From an uncultured Asticcacaulis sp. (GTDB lineage: Bacteria; Pseudomonadota; Alphaproteobacteria; Caulobacterales; Caulobacteraceae), in contig CAMLLA010000253.1 in NCBI GenBank assembly GCA_946480525.1, positions 1 through 6,287 on the forward strand: a stretch of 6,287 nt of DNA. Reading direction: 5' to 3'. The position numbers and the translations under genes are program-made. Positions 1-5,534 of this stretch are shown here, one piece after another. A model generated the notes under the pieces. The model had not been told where the DNA came from. It was given only the letters and a program-made list of their open reading frames with translations, and ran no database searches. Position 1 is the stretch's first letter, and each line of letters starts with the position of its first letter.

Positions 1-269
1 GATATGGTAGAGTTTGAACGTGCGTTCAATGTGCGTTTCACAGGATTGCAAACGCCGGAACACAGGCGTGAATCGGCAGCAGACACATCATGTTGTGGCC
101 ACATTATGAGATTAAGACCGGATGTGGACTGGATTGCCACCAAATAAGGAAATCGACACTTGCGTCGAAAACGTTTGCGATGTAGGCTTTTCAACGAGGA
201 AGCGAATTTCAGTTTGGTGAGCGACATAAAAGGTACGTCGTCACCGTTAGTATAGGGGCGTTGAGTCTT
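1..269. other. Gene-poor upstream region with several small inverted repeats
   Basis: I find no convincing gene here. An open frame runs from the window edge to a TAA at 145-147; from the ATG at 4 it would encode about 47 residues. It has no visible ribosome binding site, no recognisable motif and no hydrophobic segment, so I do not call it. The region does hold a 7-bp inverted repeat at 14-29 (TTGAACG-TG-CGTTCAA), a palindrome TGTGGCCACA at 94-103, a 5-bp inverted repeat TCGAC/GTCGA at 153-168, and GANTC sites at 70-74 and 263-267. This density of short dyads fits a regulatory intergenic region, but the gene it serves may lie to the left of the window. Confidence 0.4.
24..38 (+). promoter_or_regulatory. 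Near-match LexA (SOS) box
   Basis: The sequence GTTC-AATGTGC-GTTT has the spacing of the alphaproteobacterial LexA operator GTTC-N7-GTTC with one mismatch, in the last base. The left GTTC is also the right arm of the dyad at 14-29, so three half-sites (GAAC, GTTC, GTTT) lie in a row. No nearby start codon is well placed for control by it: the next confident start is at 270. The target may be to the left, or the match may be chance. It gains some weight from the perfect box at 5535-5549. Confidence 0.3.
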
Positions 270-434
270 ATGAAACCATCACCAGCCGTTCTGTCTGCGT
301 CCGTTCAAGATGTGCAAGCAATGACCCTTAGCAACCCCATGGGTTGGGTCTATGCCTTCTCGTTCGCCTCGGCCTTTTGGGTGATGTTTGCGATGCTCGT
401 ATTTGCGATAACGCATCCGCCGCTGATCGGCTAA
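270..434 (+). CDS. Small single-pass membrane protein (54 aa), unknown function
   Basis: An ATG at 270 opens a 54-codon frame closed by TAA at 432-434. I do not recognise the protein. Residues 1-25 are polar (Ser, Gln, Asp, Asn). Residues about 26-47 form one strongly hydrophobic aromatic-rich segment (WVYAFSFASAF then VMFAMLVFAI), followed by a short THPPLIG tail. This is the look of a small inner-membrane protein with one helix. The upstream G-rich stretch at about 255-258 is only a weak ribosome binding site; an internal ATG at codon 18 is an alternative start. It stands alone, and the neighbouring operon runs the opposite way with its end about 100 nt downstream. Support is the coherent hydrophobic segment and in-frame ATG, not homology. 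Confidence 0.5.
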   Translation: MKPSPAVLSASVQDVQAMTLSNPMGWVYAFSFASAFWVMFAMLVFAITHPPLIG

Positions 435-520
435 ATTCCATAAAATTTTCGGGCTGTGCCTTGGTGCCGCGTGCGGTGCTGATGCTTCTTGTCTTGTGCT
501 CAAGAGACTAAGGGCCTGAT

Positions 521-534
521 ACGATATGTATCGT
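521..534. promoter_or_regulatory. Inverted repeat ACGATA-TG-TATCGT, possible operator
   Basis: Perfect 6-bp arms around a TG centre lie directly after the stop codon of the winged-helix regulator (stop at 536-538). The stem is AT-rich and no T-run follows on either strand, so it does not look like an intrinsic terminator. A dyad of this size is typical of a homodimeric repressor site. CGATA half-sites also occur twice, as direct repeats, next to the operon promoter (3416-3420 and 3425-3429). Binding by the adjacent regulator is an inference. Confidence 0.35.
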
Positions 535-535
535 T

Positions 536-835
536 TCAGCGCTTCTCGACGAGTTTCGCGAGGGTTTCGAGATAGCCGGCGAAGGCCTGGCGTCCGGCGG
601 TCGTAATGTGCGCCCGTGTCAGGGGCTTGCGGCCCTGGAAGCTTTTGACGATCTCGATATAGCCCGCTTCTTCCAGCTTGCGCAGATGGACCGACAGGTT
701 GCCTTGCGTCGCGTCCAGCAGGTCCTTGAGTTCGTTGAAATCGGCCGCTTCGGCATCTGCCAGATACGCCATGATCCCCAGCCGCATGCGGCCGTGGATG
801 GCGTCGTCCAGGCGATTGACGTCGAATGCGGCCAT
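536..835 (-). CDS. Winged-helix transcriptional regulator (HTH_34 / ArsR-MarR-like)
   Basis: The 99-residue protein is a single winged-helix DNA-binding domain resembling the HTH_34 family (PF13601). Residues 1-30 carry the first helix with the usual IHGRMRLGIMAYL pattern. Residues about 33-43 are helix 2 (NELKDLLDAT), about 44-60 the recognition helix (QGNLSVHLRKLEEAGYI), and 61-80 the beta-hairpin wing (IVKSFQGRKPLTRAHIT), ending in the family-typical TTAGRQAF helix. There is no cysteine or histidine cluster for metal sensing and no separate ligand domain. The start ATG lies 3 nt after the stop of the upstream membrane-protein gene (TGA-GCA-ATG), which implies translational coupling as the last gene of the operon. 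It probably regulates its own operon, in line with the pairing of small one-domain regulators with membrane proteins. The target and the signal are unknown. Confidence 0.88.
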   Translation of the reverse strand: MAAFDVNRLDDAIHGRMRLGIMAYLADAEAADFNELKDLLDATQGNLSVHLRKLEEAGYIEIVKSFQGRKPLTRAHITTAGRQAFAGYLETLAKLVEKR

Positions 836-838
836 TGC

Positions 839-1450
839 TCAGTCGGCCTTGCTCTGTTGCATCATCACATAGCCAGGCGCGGCCATCAGGATGAACATGG
901 CGGCGGCGAACACCAGCAGATAGCTGCCGGTATCGCGGATCAGGAAGCCGAGCGCCATCGATGTGACGAACCAGCCGGCGGACACGGCCGCTAGCCATGG
1001 CTTTTTACGGATCATGTAGGCGACGTACCAGCACGCGCCCTGCAAGGCCGCGACGACCGCGGGGTATAACAGCCAGATCAGGAAATTTTTCTCTGTGATC
1101 GATACCCAGCCGATGGCGACGCACATGCTGAGATTGGCAAGGCCAGCGCTGCTGAACGCGGCGTTCATGGCGCGCGTCGCAACGCCCTGCACCTTGTCAT
1201 GACGGTTGCGCCACATCAGCCAGACAATCCAGCCGACGAAAACGACCGTGGGCACGATACCGATGACCAGATAGGCCAGCGGCGGCCACTCCAGCTTCAG
1301 GATAATCGGTGCGGCGTTCAGCAGGCACTGGAGACCATAGGCCACGCCGCCGACCAGGAACAGTTCCCCGGCGGATCTTTGCGTCTTGGGGCCTTCGTTG
1401 ACGAGACCTTTCAGGAACGCGAGGTCCTTATGCGCTTCATTGACGTCCAT
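839..1450 (-). CDS. Six-helix membrane protein, paralogue A, unknown function
   Basis: The protein has 203 residues and I do not recognise a named family. After a soluble N-terminal stretch (about 1-27, with KDLAFLKGLVNEGPK) there are about six hydrophobic segments: residues ~30-48, ~55-80, ~97-116, ~123-145, ~151-171 and ~174-196. Segments shared with the upstream paralogue include GVATRAMNAAF, EKNFLIWLLYP, ALQGACWYVAYMIRKK and ALGFLIRDT; hand alignment gives about two-thirds identity over about 190 residues. Translation starts at the ATG at 1448-1450, preceded by a good AGGAAGGGG ribosome binding site, and overlaps the end of the paralogue by 14 nt. The regulator gene follows 3 nt after its stop. 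The context suggests a membrane pair under control of the winged-helix regulator. No catalytic or transport motif is visible. Confidence 0.85.
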   Translation of the reverse strand: MDVNEAHKDLAFLKGLVNEGPKTQRSAGELFLVGGVAYGLQCLLNAAPIILKLEWPPLAYLVIGIVPTVVFVGWIVWLMWRNRHDKVQGVATRAMNAAFSSAGLANLSMCVAIGWVSITEKNFLIWLLYPAVVAALQGACWYVAYMIRKKPWLAAVSAGWFVTSMALGFLIRDTGSYLLVFAAAMFILMAAPGYVMMQQSKAD

Positions 1451-2066
1451 GACGGTCCCCTTCCTGACGTGTCATCGCATAGCCTGGCGCCACCATCAGG
1501 ACAAAGAGCGCGATTCCCAGCAGCAACAGATAGTTGGCGGTATCGCGGATGAGAAAGCCCAGGGCCATGGCCGTGGCGAACCAGCCTGCGGACACGGCGC
1601 CCAGCCATAGTTTTTTGCGAATCATATAGGCGACGTACCAGCAGGCGCCCTGCAGGGCCGCGGTCACCGGTGGATAGAGCAGCCAGATCAGGAAGTTCTT
1701 TTCGCTGGACGAGACGTAGCCGAAGACCACGCACATGGCCAGATTGGCCAGGCCCGCGCCTCCGAAGGCCGCGTTCATCGCCCGTGTCGCTACGCCATGC
1801 TGGCTGTCCTTGCGGCCACGCCACAGCATCCACAGGATGAAGGCGGTGAAAATAGCCACGGGGCCAAAGCCTACGAGAAGAAAAGCCAATGGCGGCCACG
1901 CCAGATTGAATGTGATCTGCAGCCAGTAGAGCACGCATTGCAGGCCATAACAGATGCCGGCGACCATGAAGACGTGCCCGGCCGTCGCCTGGGCCTTGGG
2001 GCCTTCGCTGACCAGTGCCTTGAGGAAGGCCAGGTCCTTTTGGGCATTTTCGGCTTCAGCATTCAT
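1437..2066 (-). CDS. Six-helix membrane protein, paralogue B, unknown function
   Basis: The protein has 209 residues and is the tandem paralogue of the downstream gene. About six membrane segments lie at residues ~31-51, ~57-82, ~99-118, ~125-147, ~153-173 and ~178-198, with a short charged tail (REGD-like, ending HGRQ). The start at 2064-2066 is chosen because the protein then aligns end to end with paralogue A, and AGGAAG lies 9-10 nt upstream. The frame stays open further upstream. An ATG at 2142-2144 overlaps the acyltransferase stop as TGATG, also with AGGAAG about 6 nt before it, and would add 26 polar residues encoded through a strong hairpin. That longer form is less likely but possible. 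Function is unknown; an obligate hetero-oligomer with paralogue A is a reasonable guess only. Confidence 0.85.
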   Translation of the reverse strand: MNAEAENAQKDLAFLKALVSEGPKAQATAGHVFMVAGICYGLQCVLYWLQITFNLAWPPLAFLLVGFGPVAIFTAFILWMLWRGRKDSQHGVATRAMNAAFGGAGLANLAMCVVFGYVSSSEKNFLIWLLYPPVTAALQGACWYVAYMIRKKLWLGAVSAGWFATAMALGFLIRDTANYLLLLGIALFVLMVAPGYAMTRQEGDRHGRQ

Positions 2067-2089
2067 GCGCGTCGTCTTCCTGTGGGAAC

Positions 2090-2115
2090 CGCCTGCGTCG
2101 AAATCGACGCAGGCG
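2090..2115 (-). other. Strong stem-loop between acyltransferase and paralogue B
   Basis: An 11-bp perfect stem (CGCCTGCGTCG paired with CGACGCAGGCG) encloses a 4-nt loop (ATTT as read on the minus strand). It sits in the 77-nt gap between the acyltransferase stop and the start of paralogue B. On neither strand is it followed by a T-run, so a complete intrinsic terminator is not supported. It could act as a partial attenuator, a 3' stabiliser of the acyltransferase message, or a processing site that sets different expression of the two halves of the operon. Confidence 0.6.
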
Positions 2116-2143
2116 CTTTGGCGATAGAGAGCCGGAGGGACCA

Positions 2144-3379
2144 TCAGGCTTCCTGAAGGGTGCCGGACGGCGTCTTTTTCCGGCGGCGTCGGCCGTTGAG
2201 AATCGTGCCGATGAAAGTGTAGCGCACGATCAGGCTGTAGCTCAACAGACCGGTGAACAGTGTGCCGAAGAGCACGATCGAGACCTTGTAGGCGATGTGC
2301 CAGTCGTAGTCCTTCACCAGGTACTGGAACAACATGACCAGAGGAATGTGCACGATGTACACCCAGTAGGAGGCATCCGACAGGTAGCGGATCAGCGGGT
2401 TTTCGGCCTTGAGCAGGATGCGCGCGCCGCCGATCAGGAAGAAGGCCCAGGCCCAGGACGTCATCGGGTAGACCAGGCAGTAAAGCGCATGGTCCGAACC
2501 CTTGACCAGTTCGGCGCTGGGGGTGGCGCCACCGTTCAGCGTCAGGCACGCCCAGGTACCGGCGGCCGCGCCGATGCCATAAAGCCAGGTGCGTCCGGCC
2601 AAGTGGTCCAGCAGGTCGGCACGGCGATGCAGCCACCAGCCGAAGGTAAAGGCCGTCGCATAGCCGGCGATTGCCATGGTGTTGGGAACGAGGCCGGCAT
2701 CCGGCGTCTTGATGCCCAGCCACATGTTCCATTCGGTGTTGAAATAGAAGGCGGCGGCGGCAGGCAGGGCGACGACAAGCGTAATCAGGTCCGACTTGGT
2801 CAGAAGGCCCGTCAGCTTGTCCAGCATCCGGCCGAGCGGCGCACCGATGCGGGTGACGTCGGTGACGATCTTGATGACCGCCATGCCTGCGTAAAGCAGC
2901 AGCAGGGCATAGAGGAACCACAGGTGGGTCAGTGGGAAATTCTCAGCCGTCATGGCCGGCGGAGGTGGGGGAGGCGCTGCGGCTGCGGCCGATCCCGGCG
3001 CCGGCATGTTGGCGATGATCATGACGGCGACGATGGCGGCGAAGACGAGCGGCCAAAAGGTAACCAGCGGAATGCCCACGCGCTTCAGGCGATTGCCCAG
3101 GAAGGCGCCGACATTCCCGTCGCGCTTTTCCAGCAGCAGACGGGCAAAGAAGCCTGCCAGGATAAAGAAGGTCGTCATGCGGAAGATGTGGATGACATAA
3201 AAGGCGAGGTTGGCGCCCGGGTCGGTGACGGCATCGCCAACCACCCAGAAGCGAGGCTCCATGAAGGACATGACGCCGTGAAGGACAATGCCCAGCAACA
3301 GGGCGAAGGCGCGGACGGCGTCGAGGTCGTGCCAGCGCGCGCCGCTGGTTTCAATTCTACTGGCAATCGAAGGGGTCAT
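2144..3379 (-). CDS. Membrane acyltransferase 3 family protein (OpgC/MdoC-like)
   Basis: The 411-residue protein belongs to the acyltransferase-3 superfamily (PF01757), polytopic inner-membrane enzymes that move acyl groups (acetyl, succinyl or longer) onto exported sugars, glucans or lipids. Visible motifs are RWHDLDAVRAFA with the conserved D20 and R23 followed by H34 (GIVLHG), FFILAGFF at 71-78, the cytoplasmic RLKRVGIPL motif at about 97-105, HLWFLYALLLLY at about 152-163, and a late SYWVYIVHIPLV segment. About ten hydrophobic helices fit the family. An Ala/Pro low-complexity linker (AAAAAPPPPPP) lies at about 131-141. The ATG at 3379 is preferred over one at 3409 because AGGAGAG lies about 7 nt before it and the earlier ATG has no ribosome binding site. 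It is first in the operon. The acceptor molecule cannot be told from sequence. Confidence 0.9.
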   Translation of the reverse strand: MTPSIASRIETSGARWHDLDAVRAFALLLGIVLHGVMSFMEPRFWVVGDAVTDPGANLAFYVIHIFRMTTFFILAGFFARLLLEKRDGNVGAFLGNRLKRVGIPLVTFWPLVFAAIVAVMIIANMPAPGSAAAAAPPPPPPAMTAENFPLTHLWFLYALLLLYAGMAVIKIVTDVTRIGAPLGRMLDKLTGLLTKSDLITLVVALPAAAAFYFNTEWNMWLGIKTPDAGLVPNTMAIAGYATAFTFGWWLHRRADLLDHLAGRTWLYGIGAAAGTWACLTLNGGATPSAELVKGSDHALYCLVYPMTSWAWAFFLIGGARILLKAENPLIRYLSDASYWVYIVHIPLVMLFQYLVKDYDWHIAYKVSIVLFGTLFTGLLSYSLIVRYTFIGTILNGRRRRKKTPSGTLQEA

Positions 3380-3425
3380 GGATGTCTCTCCTGTTCCCGT
3401 GGCGGACATCGCGTCCGATAACGAC

Positions 3426-3454
3426 GATATACGCCAACAAGTTTGTTTTGTAAA
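3426..3454 (-). promoter_or_regulatory. Promoter of the acyltransferase operon (TTTACA-N17-TATATC)
   Basis: Read on the minus strand, a -35-like TTTACA (plus 3449-3454) and a -10-like TATATC (plus 3426-3431) are separated by exactly 17 nt. The -35 matches five of six consensus bases and the -10 four of six. Transcription would begin near 3418-3420, giving a leader of about 40 nt before the ATG at 3379. CGATA half-sites at 3416-3420 and 3425-3429 lie over the -10 and start point, where a repressor could act. Confidence 0.45.
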
Positions 3455-3462
3455 CCAGTTTA
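3436..3462. promoter_or_regulatory. Repeated AAC(A/C)AGTTT boxes with dyad over the -35
   Basis: AACAAGTTT at 3436-3444 recurs as AACCAGTTT at 3453-3461, start to start 17 nt, one mismatch. The right copy is itself a dyad, TAAAC-CA-GTTTA at 3451-3462. The dyad overlaps the -35 element of the minus-strand promoter and sits in the divergent region between the acyltransferase operon and the hydrolase gene. This layout suits a regulator binding site, but no binding protein can be named. Confidence 0.35.
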
Positions 3463-3497
3463 ACGGAGATACGGTTTTCGAGGCCGCAAACCTCTGC

Positions 3498-3503
3498 TAC
3501 ATA
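3498..3503 (+). promoter_or_regulatory. Possible -10 element for the hydrolase gene
   Basis: GCTACATAAGG at about 3496-3506 carries a TACATA element 29 nt before the hydrolase ATG. The matching upstream hexamer at the right distance (TTTTCG, 3475-3480) is poor, so this is a tentative call based on position and on the general look of alphaproteobacterial promoters. Confidence 0.22.
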
Positions 3504-3532
3504 AGGGAAAGTGTGATGCGGGGAGGGGCGGG

Positions 3533-4393
3533 ATGAGCGCAGCAACCAGAATTTTCGTGCGGCGTCTCGGGATGGCCGTGGGCGTGCTCATTGCGTTTGC
3601 CGCTGCCCTGTACCTGGCGGCGGTCGCCTATCTCTATATCAACCAGCGCCACATTCTCTATACCATCCGGCCTGTGCCGGCGACGCGCGACACTGGCGGC
3701 TTGCCGATAAAGGAAGTGACCATCCTCACGCCCGATGGTGAAACCCTGAACGCGTGGTATGAGCCGCCGCAACCCGGACAGCCGGTCTTCCTGTTCTTCC
3801 ATGGCCAGGGCGGGACGCTCGACCAAGGCAAATGGCGCTATATCCGCATGCACAAACAGGGCGTGGGGTACCTGGCCGTATCCTATCGCGGCTATTCCGG
3901 ATCGACCGGCAGCCCGACCGAGCAGGGCCTGTTCACCGATGGCCTGGCCGCCTATGACTGGCTGAAAACGCAGGGGTACAAGCCGGAAGACATCGTCATT
4001 CACGGCCATTCGCTGGGCACGGGCGTCGCCACCTATGTCGCGGGCAAACGTGAGGCGCGGGCGCTTGTGCTCGAAGCGCCGTTTACCGCCACGGTAGATG
4101 TTGCCTCGGAACGCTATCCCTTTGTCCCCGTCTCATGGCTGATGAAAGATCAGTTCCGCAGCCGCGAGCGCATCAAGGATGTGCACATGCCGCTGCTGGT
4201 CATCCACGGCGATCGTGACAGCGTCGTTCCCTTCCATCAGGGACAGCGCCTGTTCGCCATGGCCAATGGCCCAAAGACATTCATCCGCATGCCGGGGTCG
4301 GAGCACAATACCCTGACCCGCGATGGCGCCTACGTGCACATCTGGACGTTTCTTGGGCTCAAGGCCGTGCCTTATCAAAACAACGATAACTGA
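3533..4393 (+). CDS. Membrane-anchored alpha/beta hydrolase (BEM46/ABHD13-like)
   Basis: The 286-residue protein is a serine hydrolase of the alpha/beta fold. Residues about 13-36 form one N-terminal membrane helix (signal anchor), so the catalytic domain probably faces the periplasm. The oxyanion motif FFHGQGG covers 88-94. YRGYSGSTGSP at 118-128 is characteristic of BEM46/ABHD13 relatives. The nucleophile is Ser160 in GHSLG, the acid probably Asp229 in HGDRDSVVP, and the base His258 in GSEHNTL; the triad is therefore complete. The ATG at 3533 follows a GGGAGGGG ribosome binding site. The gene is divergent from the acyltransferase operon and converges with the radical SAM gene, overlapping it by 19 nt. 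The natural substrate is unknown (an ester or amide; lipid or peptide hydrolysis are both seen in relatives). Confidence 0.92.
   Translation: MSAATRIFVRRLGMAVGVLIAFAAALYLAAVAYLYINQRHILYTIRPVPATRDTGGLPIKEVTILTPDGETLNAWYEPPQPGQPVFLFFHGQGGTLDQGKWRYIRMHKQGVGYLAVSYRGYSGSTGSPTEQGLFTDGLAAYDWLKTQGYKPEDIVIHGHSLGTGVATYVAGKREARALVLEAPFTATVDVASERYPFVPVSWLMKDQFRSRERIKDVHMPLLVIHGDRDSVVPFHQGQRLFAMANGPKTFIRMPGSEHNTLTRDGAYVHIWTFLGLKAVPYQNNDN
4375..4393. other. 19-nt convergent overlap of hydrolase and radical SAM genes
   Basis: The hydrolase stop (TGA, 4391-4393) lies inside the radical SAM gene and the radical SAM stop (plus 4375-4377) lies inside the hydrolase gene. The shared bases encode the last residues of both proteins, including the QLSLF tail on the minus strand. 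No terminator fits between them, so read-through antisense transcription is likely. Confidence 0.9.
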
Positions 4394-5511
4394 CGGTCGC
4401 CGCCGCGAAACAGGCTGTAGTCCTTTTCATACCGTGGCTGATTGAGGCCGTATTTGCGCACGGCGACCTCGAAGCGTTTGGCGATCAGGGCGGCGTGGAC
4501 GCCGGTGCCGCTCATGCGCTGGCCGAAGGTCGAGTCGTTGAGCTTGCCGCCCCGGATGTCGCGAATATGGTTCAGCACCTTCTGCGCCCGGTCGGGAAAG
4601 GTCTCGCGCAGCCATTCCTCGAACAGGATCTTGATCTCAAAGGGCAGGCGGACCAGCGTGTAACCCGCCTGTTCCGCGCCGGCTTCGGCGCTGGCCTTCA
4701 ATATGCCTTCCAGTTCGTGGCAGGTCAGGCCGGGGACCAGTGGCGCCGCCAGCACGCTCACCGGTATGCCGGCCGATTTCAAGGCGCGGATGGTTTCGAT
4801 CCGGCGCTGGGGCGTGGCAGCGCGCGGTTCCATGACCCTGGCGATATCGCGGTCGAGCGTGGTGACCGACAGGGTGACGGTGACCAGCCGCATCGACGCC
4901 ATCTTAACCAGCAGGTCGAGATCGCGCAGGATCAGGGCCGACTTGGTGATCAGGTTGATCGGGTGGCGCAGGTCGAGCAGAACCTCAAGGCAGGCGCGCG
5001 TGATCTTTTCCGATCGCTCGACCGGTTGATAGGCATCTGTATTGATGCCCAGCACCATGGGCGCGGCCTTGTACTTCGGCGCGGTGAGTTCCTCACGCAG
5101 CAGTTTGGCGGCGTCGGGCTTGCGGAAGATGCGCGTTTCGAAATCGAGCCCCGGCGACAGGTCGAGAAAGGCGTGGGATGGCCGTGCGAAACAATAGATG
5201 CAGCCGTGTTCGCAGCCCCTGTACGGATTGATCGACTGGCTGAAGCCGACGTCGGGTGAGGTGTTGCGGCTGATAATGCTGCGCGCGGTGTCGATACCGA
5301 GGATGGTCTTGCGCCGTTCCAGTTGCCGCCGGTCCTCATGTGTCCAGCCGTCACTCAAGTCTCCTGGCCACCCATCGTGCACATCATAACGGTCAGCGGC
5401 ATTGAAACGCTGGCTCGGCCGGTTGGACACCGAGCCGCGCCCCTTGTGCGCGCGTTGCAGGATGGCATTGTCGTCATTGACTTCAGGGTGATGGGTGACG
5501 GCCTTGGGCAT
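4375..5511 (-). CDS. PA0069-family radical SAM protein (SplB-related)
   Basis: The 378-residue protein belongs to the PA0069 family of radical SAM enzymes, related to spore photoproduct lyase (COG1533). The iron-sulfur/SAM motif CEHGCIYC gives cysteines at about 100, 104 and 107, preceded by INPYRG. GINTDAYQPVER lies at about 155-166, and SVTTLDRDIARVMEPRA follows at about 215-231. Two other cysteines, ACLEV (about 174) and LTCHE (about 264), are candidates for extra chemistry. The protein ends in QLSLF, which matches the beta-clamp-binding consensus. A perfect LexA box lies just upstream, so DNA-damage induction is likely. The ATG at 5509-5511 is used; a TTG two codons earlier (5515-5517) is better spaced from GGTAGAG and would add Met-Arg. 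The family reaction is not established; DNA lesion repair is an inference. Confidence 0.92.
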   Translation of the reverse strand: MPKAVTHHPEVNDDNAILQRAHKGRGSVSNRPSQRFNAADRYDVHDGWPGDLSDGWTHEDRRQLERRKTILGIDTARSIISRNTSPDVGFSQSINPYRGCEHGCIYCFARPSHAFLDLSPGLDFETRIFRKPDAAKLLREELTAPKYKAAPMVLGINTDAYQPVERSEKITRACLEVLLDLRHPINLITKSALILRDLDLLVKMASMRLVTVTLSVTTLDRDIARVMEPRAATPQRRIETIRALKSAGIPVSVLAAPLVPGLTCHELEGILKASAEAGAEQAGYTLVRLPFEIKILFEEWLRETFPDRAQKVLNHIRDIRGGKLNDSTFGQRMSGTGVHAALIAKRFEVAVRKYGLNQPRYEKDYSLFRGGDRQLSLF

Positions 5512-5534
5512 GCGCAAGGCTAAAATCTCTACCG

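Noticed and set aside
4..147. A 47-residue open frame from an ATG at the left edge.
   Set aside because: It has no ribosome binding site within the window, no domain or hydrophobic pattern, and it overlaps the dyad region; too little to call a gene.
288..306. GTTC pairs near the start of the small gene considered as a LexA box.
   Set aside because: The GTTC elements at 288 and 303 are 11 nt apart, and the N7 position carries GTCC, so the spacing rule is not met.
492..505. TCTTG-TGCT-CAAGA considered as a terminator of the minus-strand operon.
   Set aside because: The stem is only 5 bp with no following T-run on either strand.
279..998. A 239-codon minus-strand open frame over the regulator and paralogue A.
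   Set aside because: It is an out-of-frame reading of the regulator and paralogue A, Arg/His/Pro-rich, without a plausible product.
1437..2921. A 494-codon open frame on the minus strand that would join paralogue B to a long upstream part.
   Set aside because: The upstream 285 codons are the out-of-frame shadow of the acyltransferase gene: Arg/His/Pro-rich with no membrane or domain pattern. The true gene starts at 2066, as shown by alignment with paralogue A.
2945..3003. The GC-rich repeat tract in the acyltransferase considered as a sequencing error or frameshift site.
   Set aside because: It encodes an in-frame Ala/Pro linker (AAAAAPPPPPP) between membrane segments, and the family motifs continue correctly on both sides.
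2297..3421. A 374-codon plus-strand open frame opposite the acyltransferase.
   Set aside because: The composition (very rich in Gly, Gln, Asp, His, Arg) is typical of the antisense of a GC-rich gene. There are no motifs, and the minus strand encodes a clear acyltransferase.
4495..5259. A 254-codon plus-strand open frame opposite the radical SAM gene.
   Set aside because: It is an antisense shadow: no recognisable domain, and the opposite strand carries the CxxxCxxC radical SAM protein.
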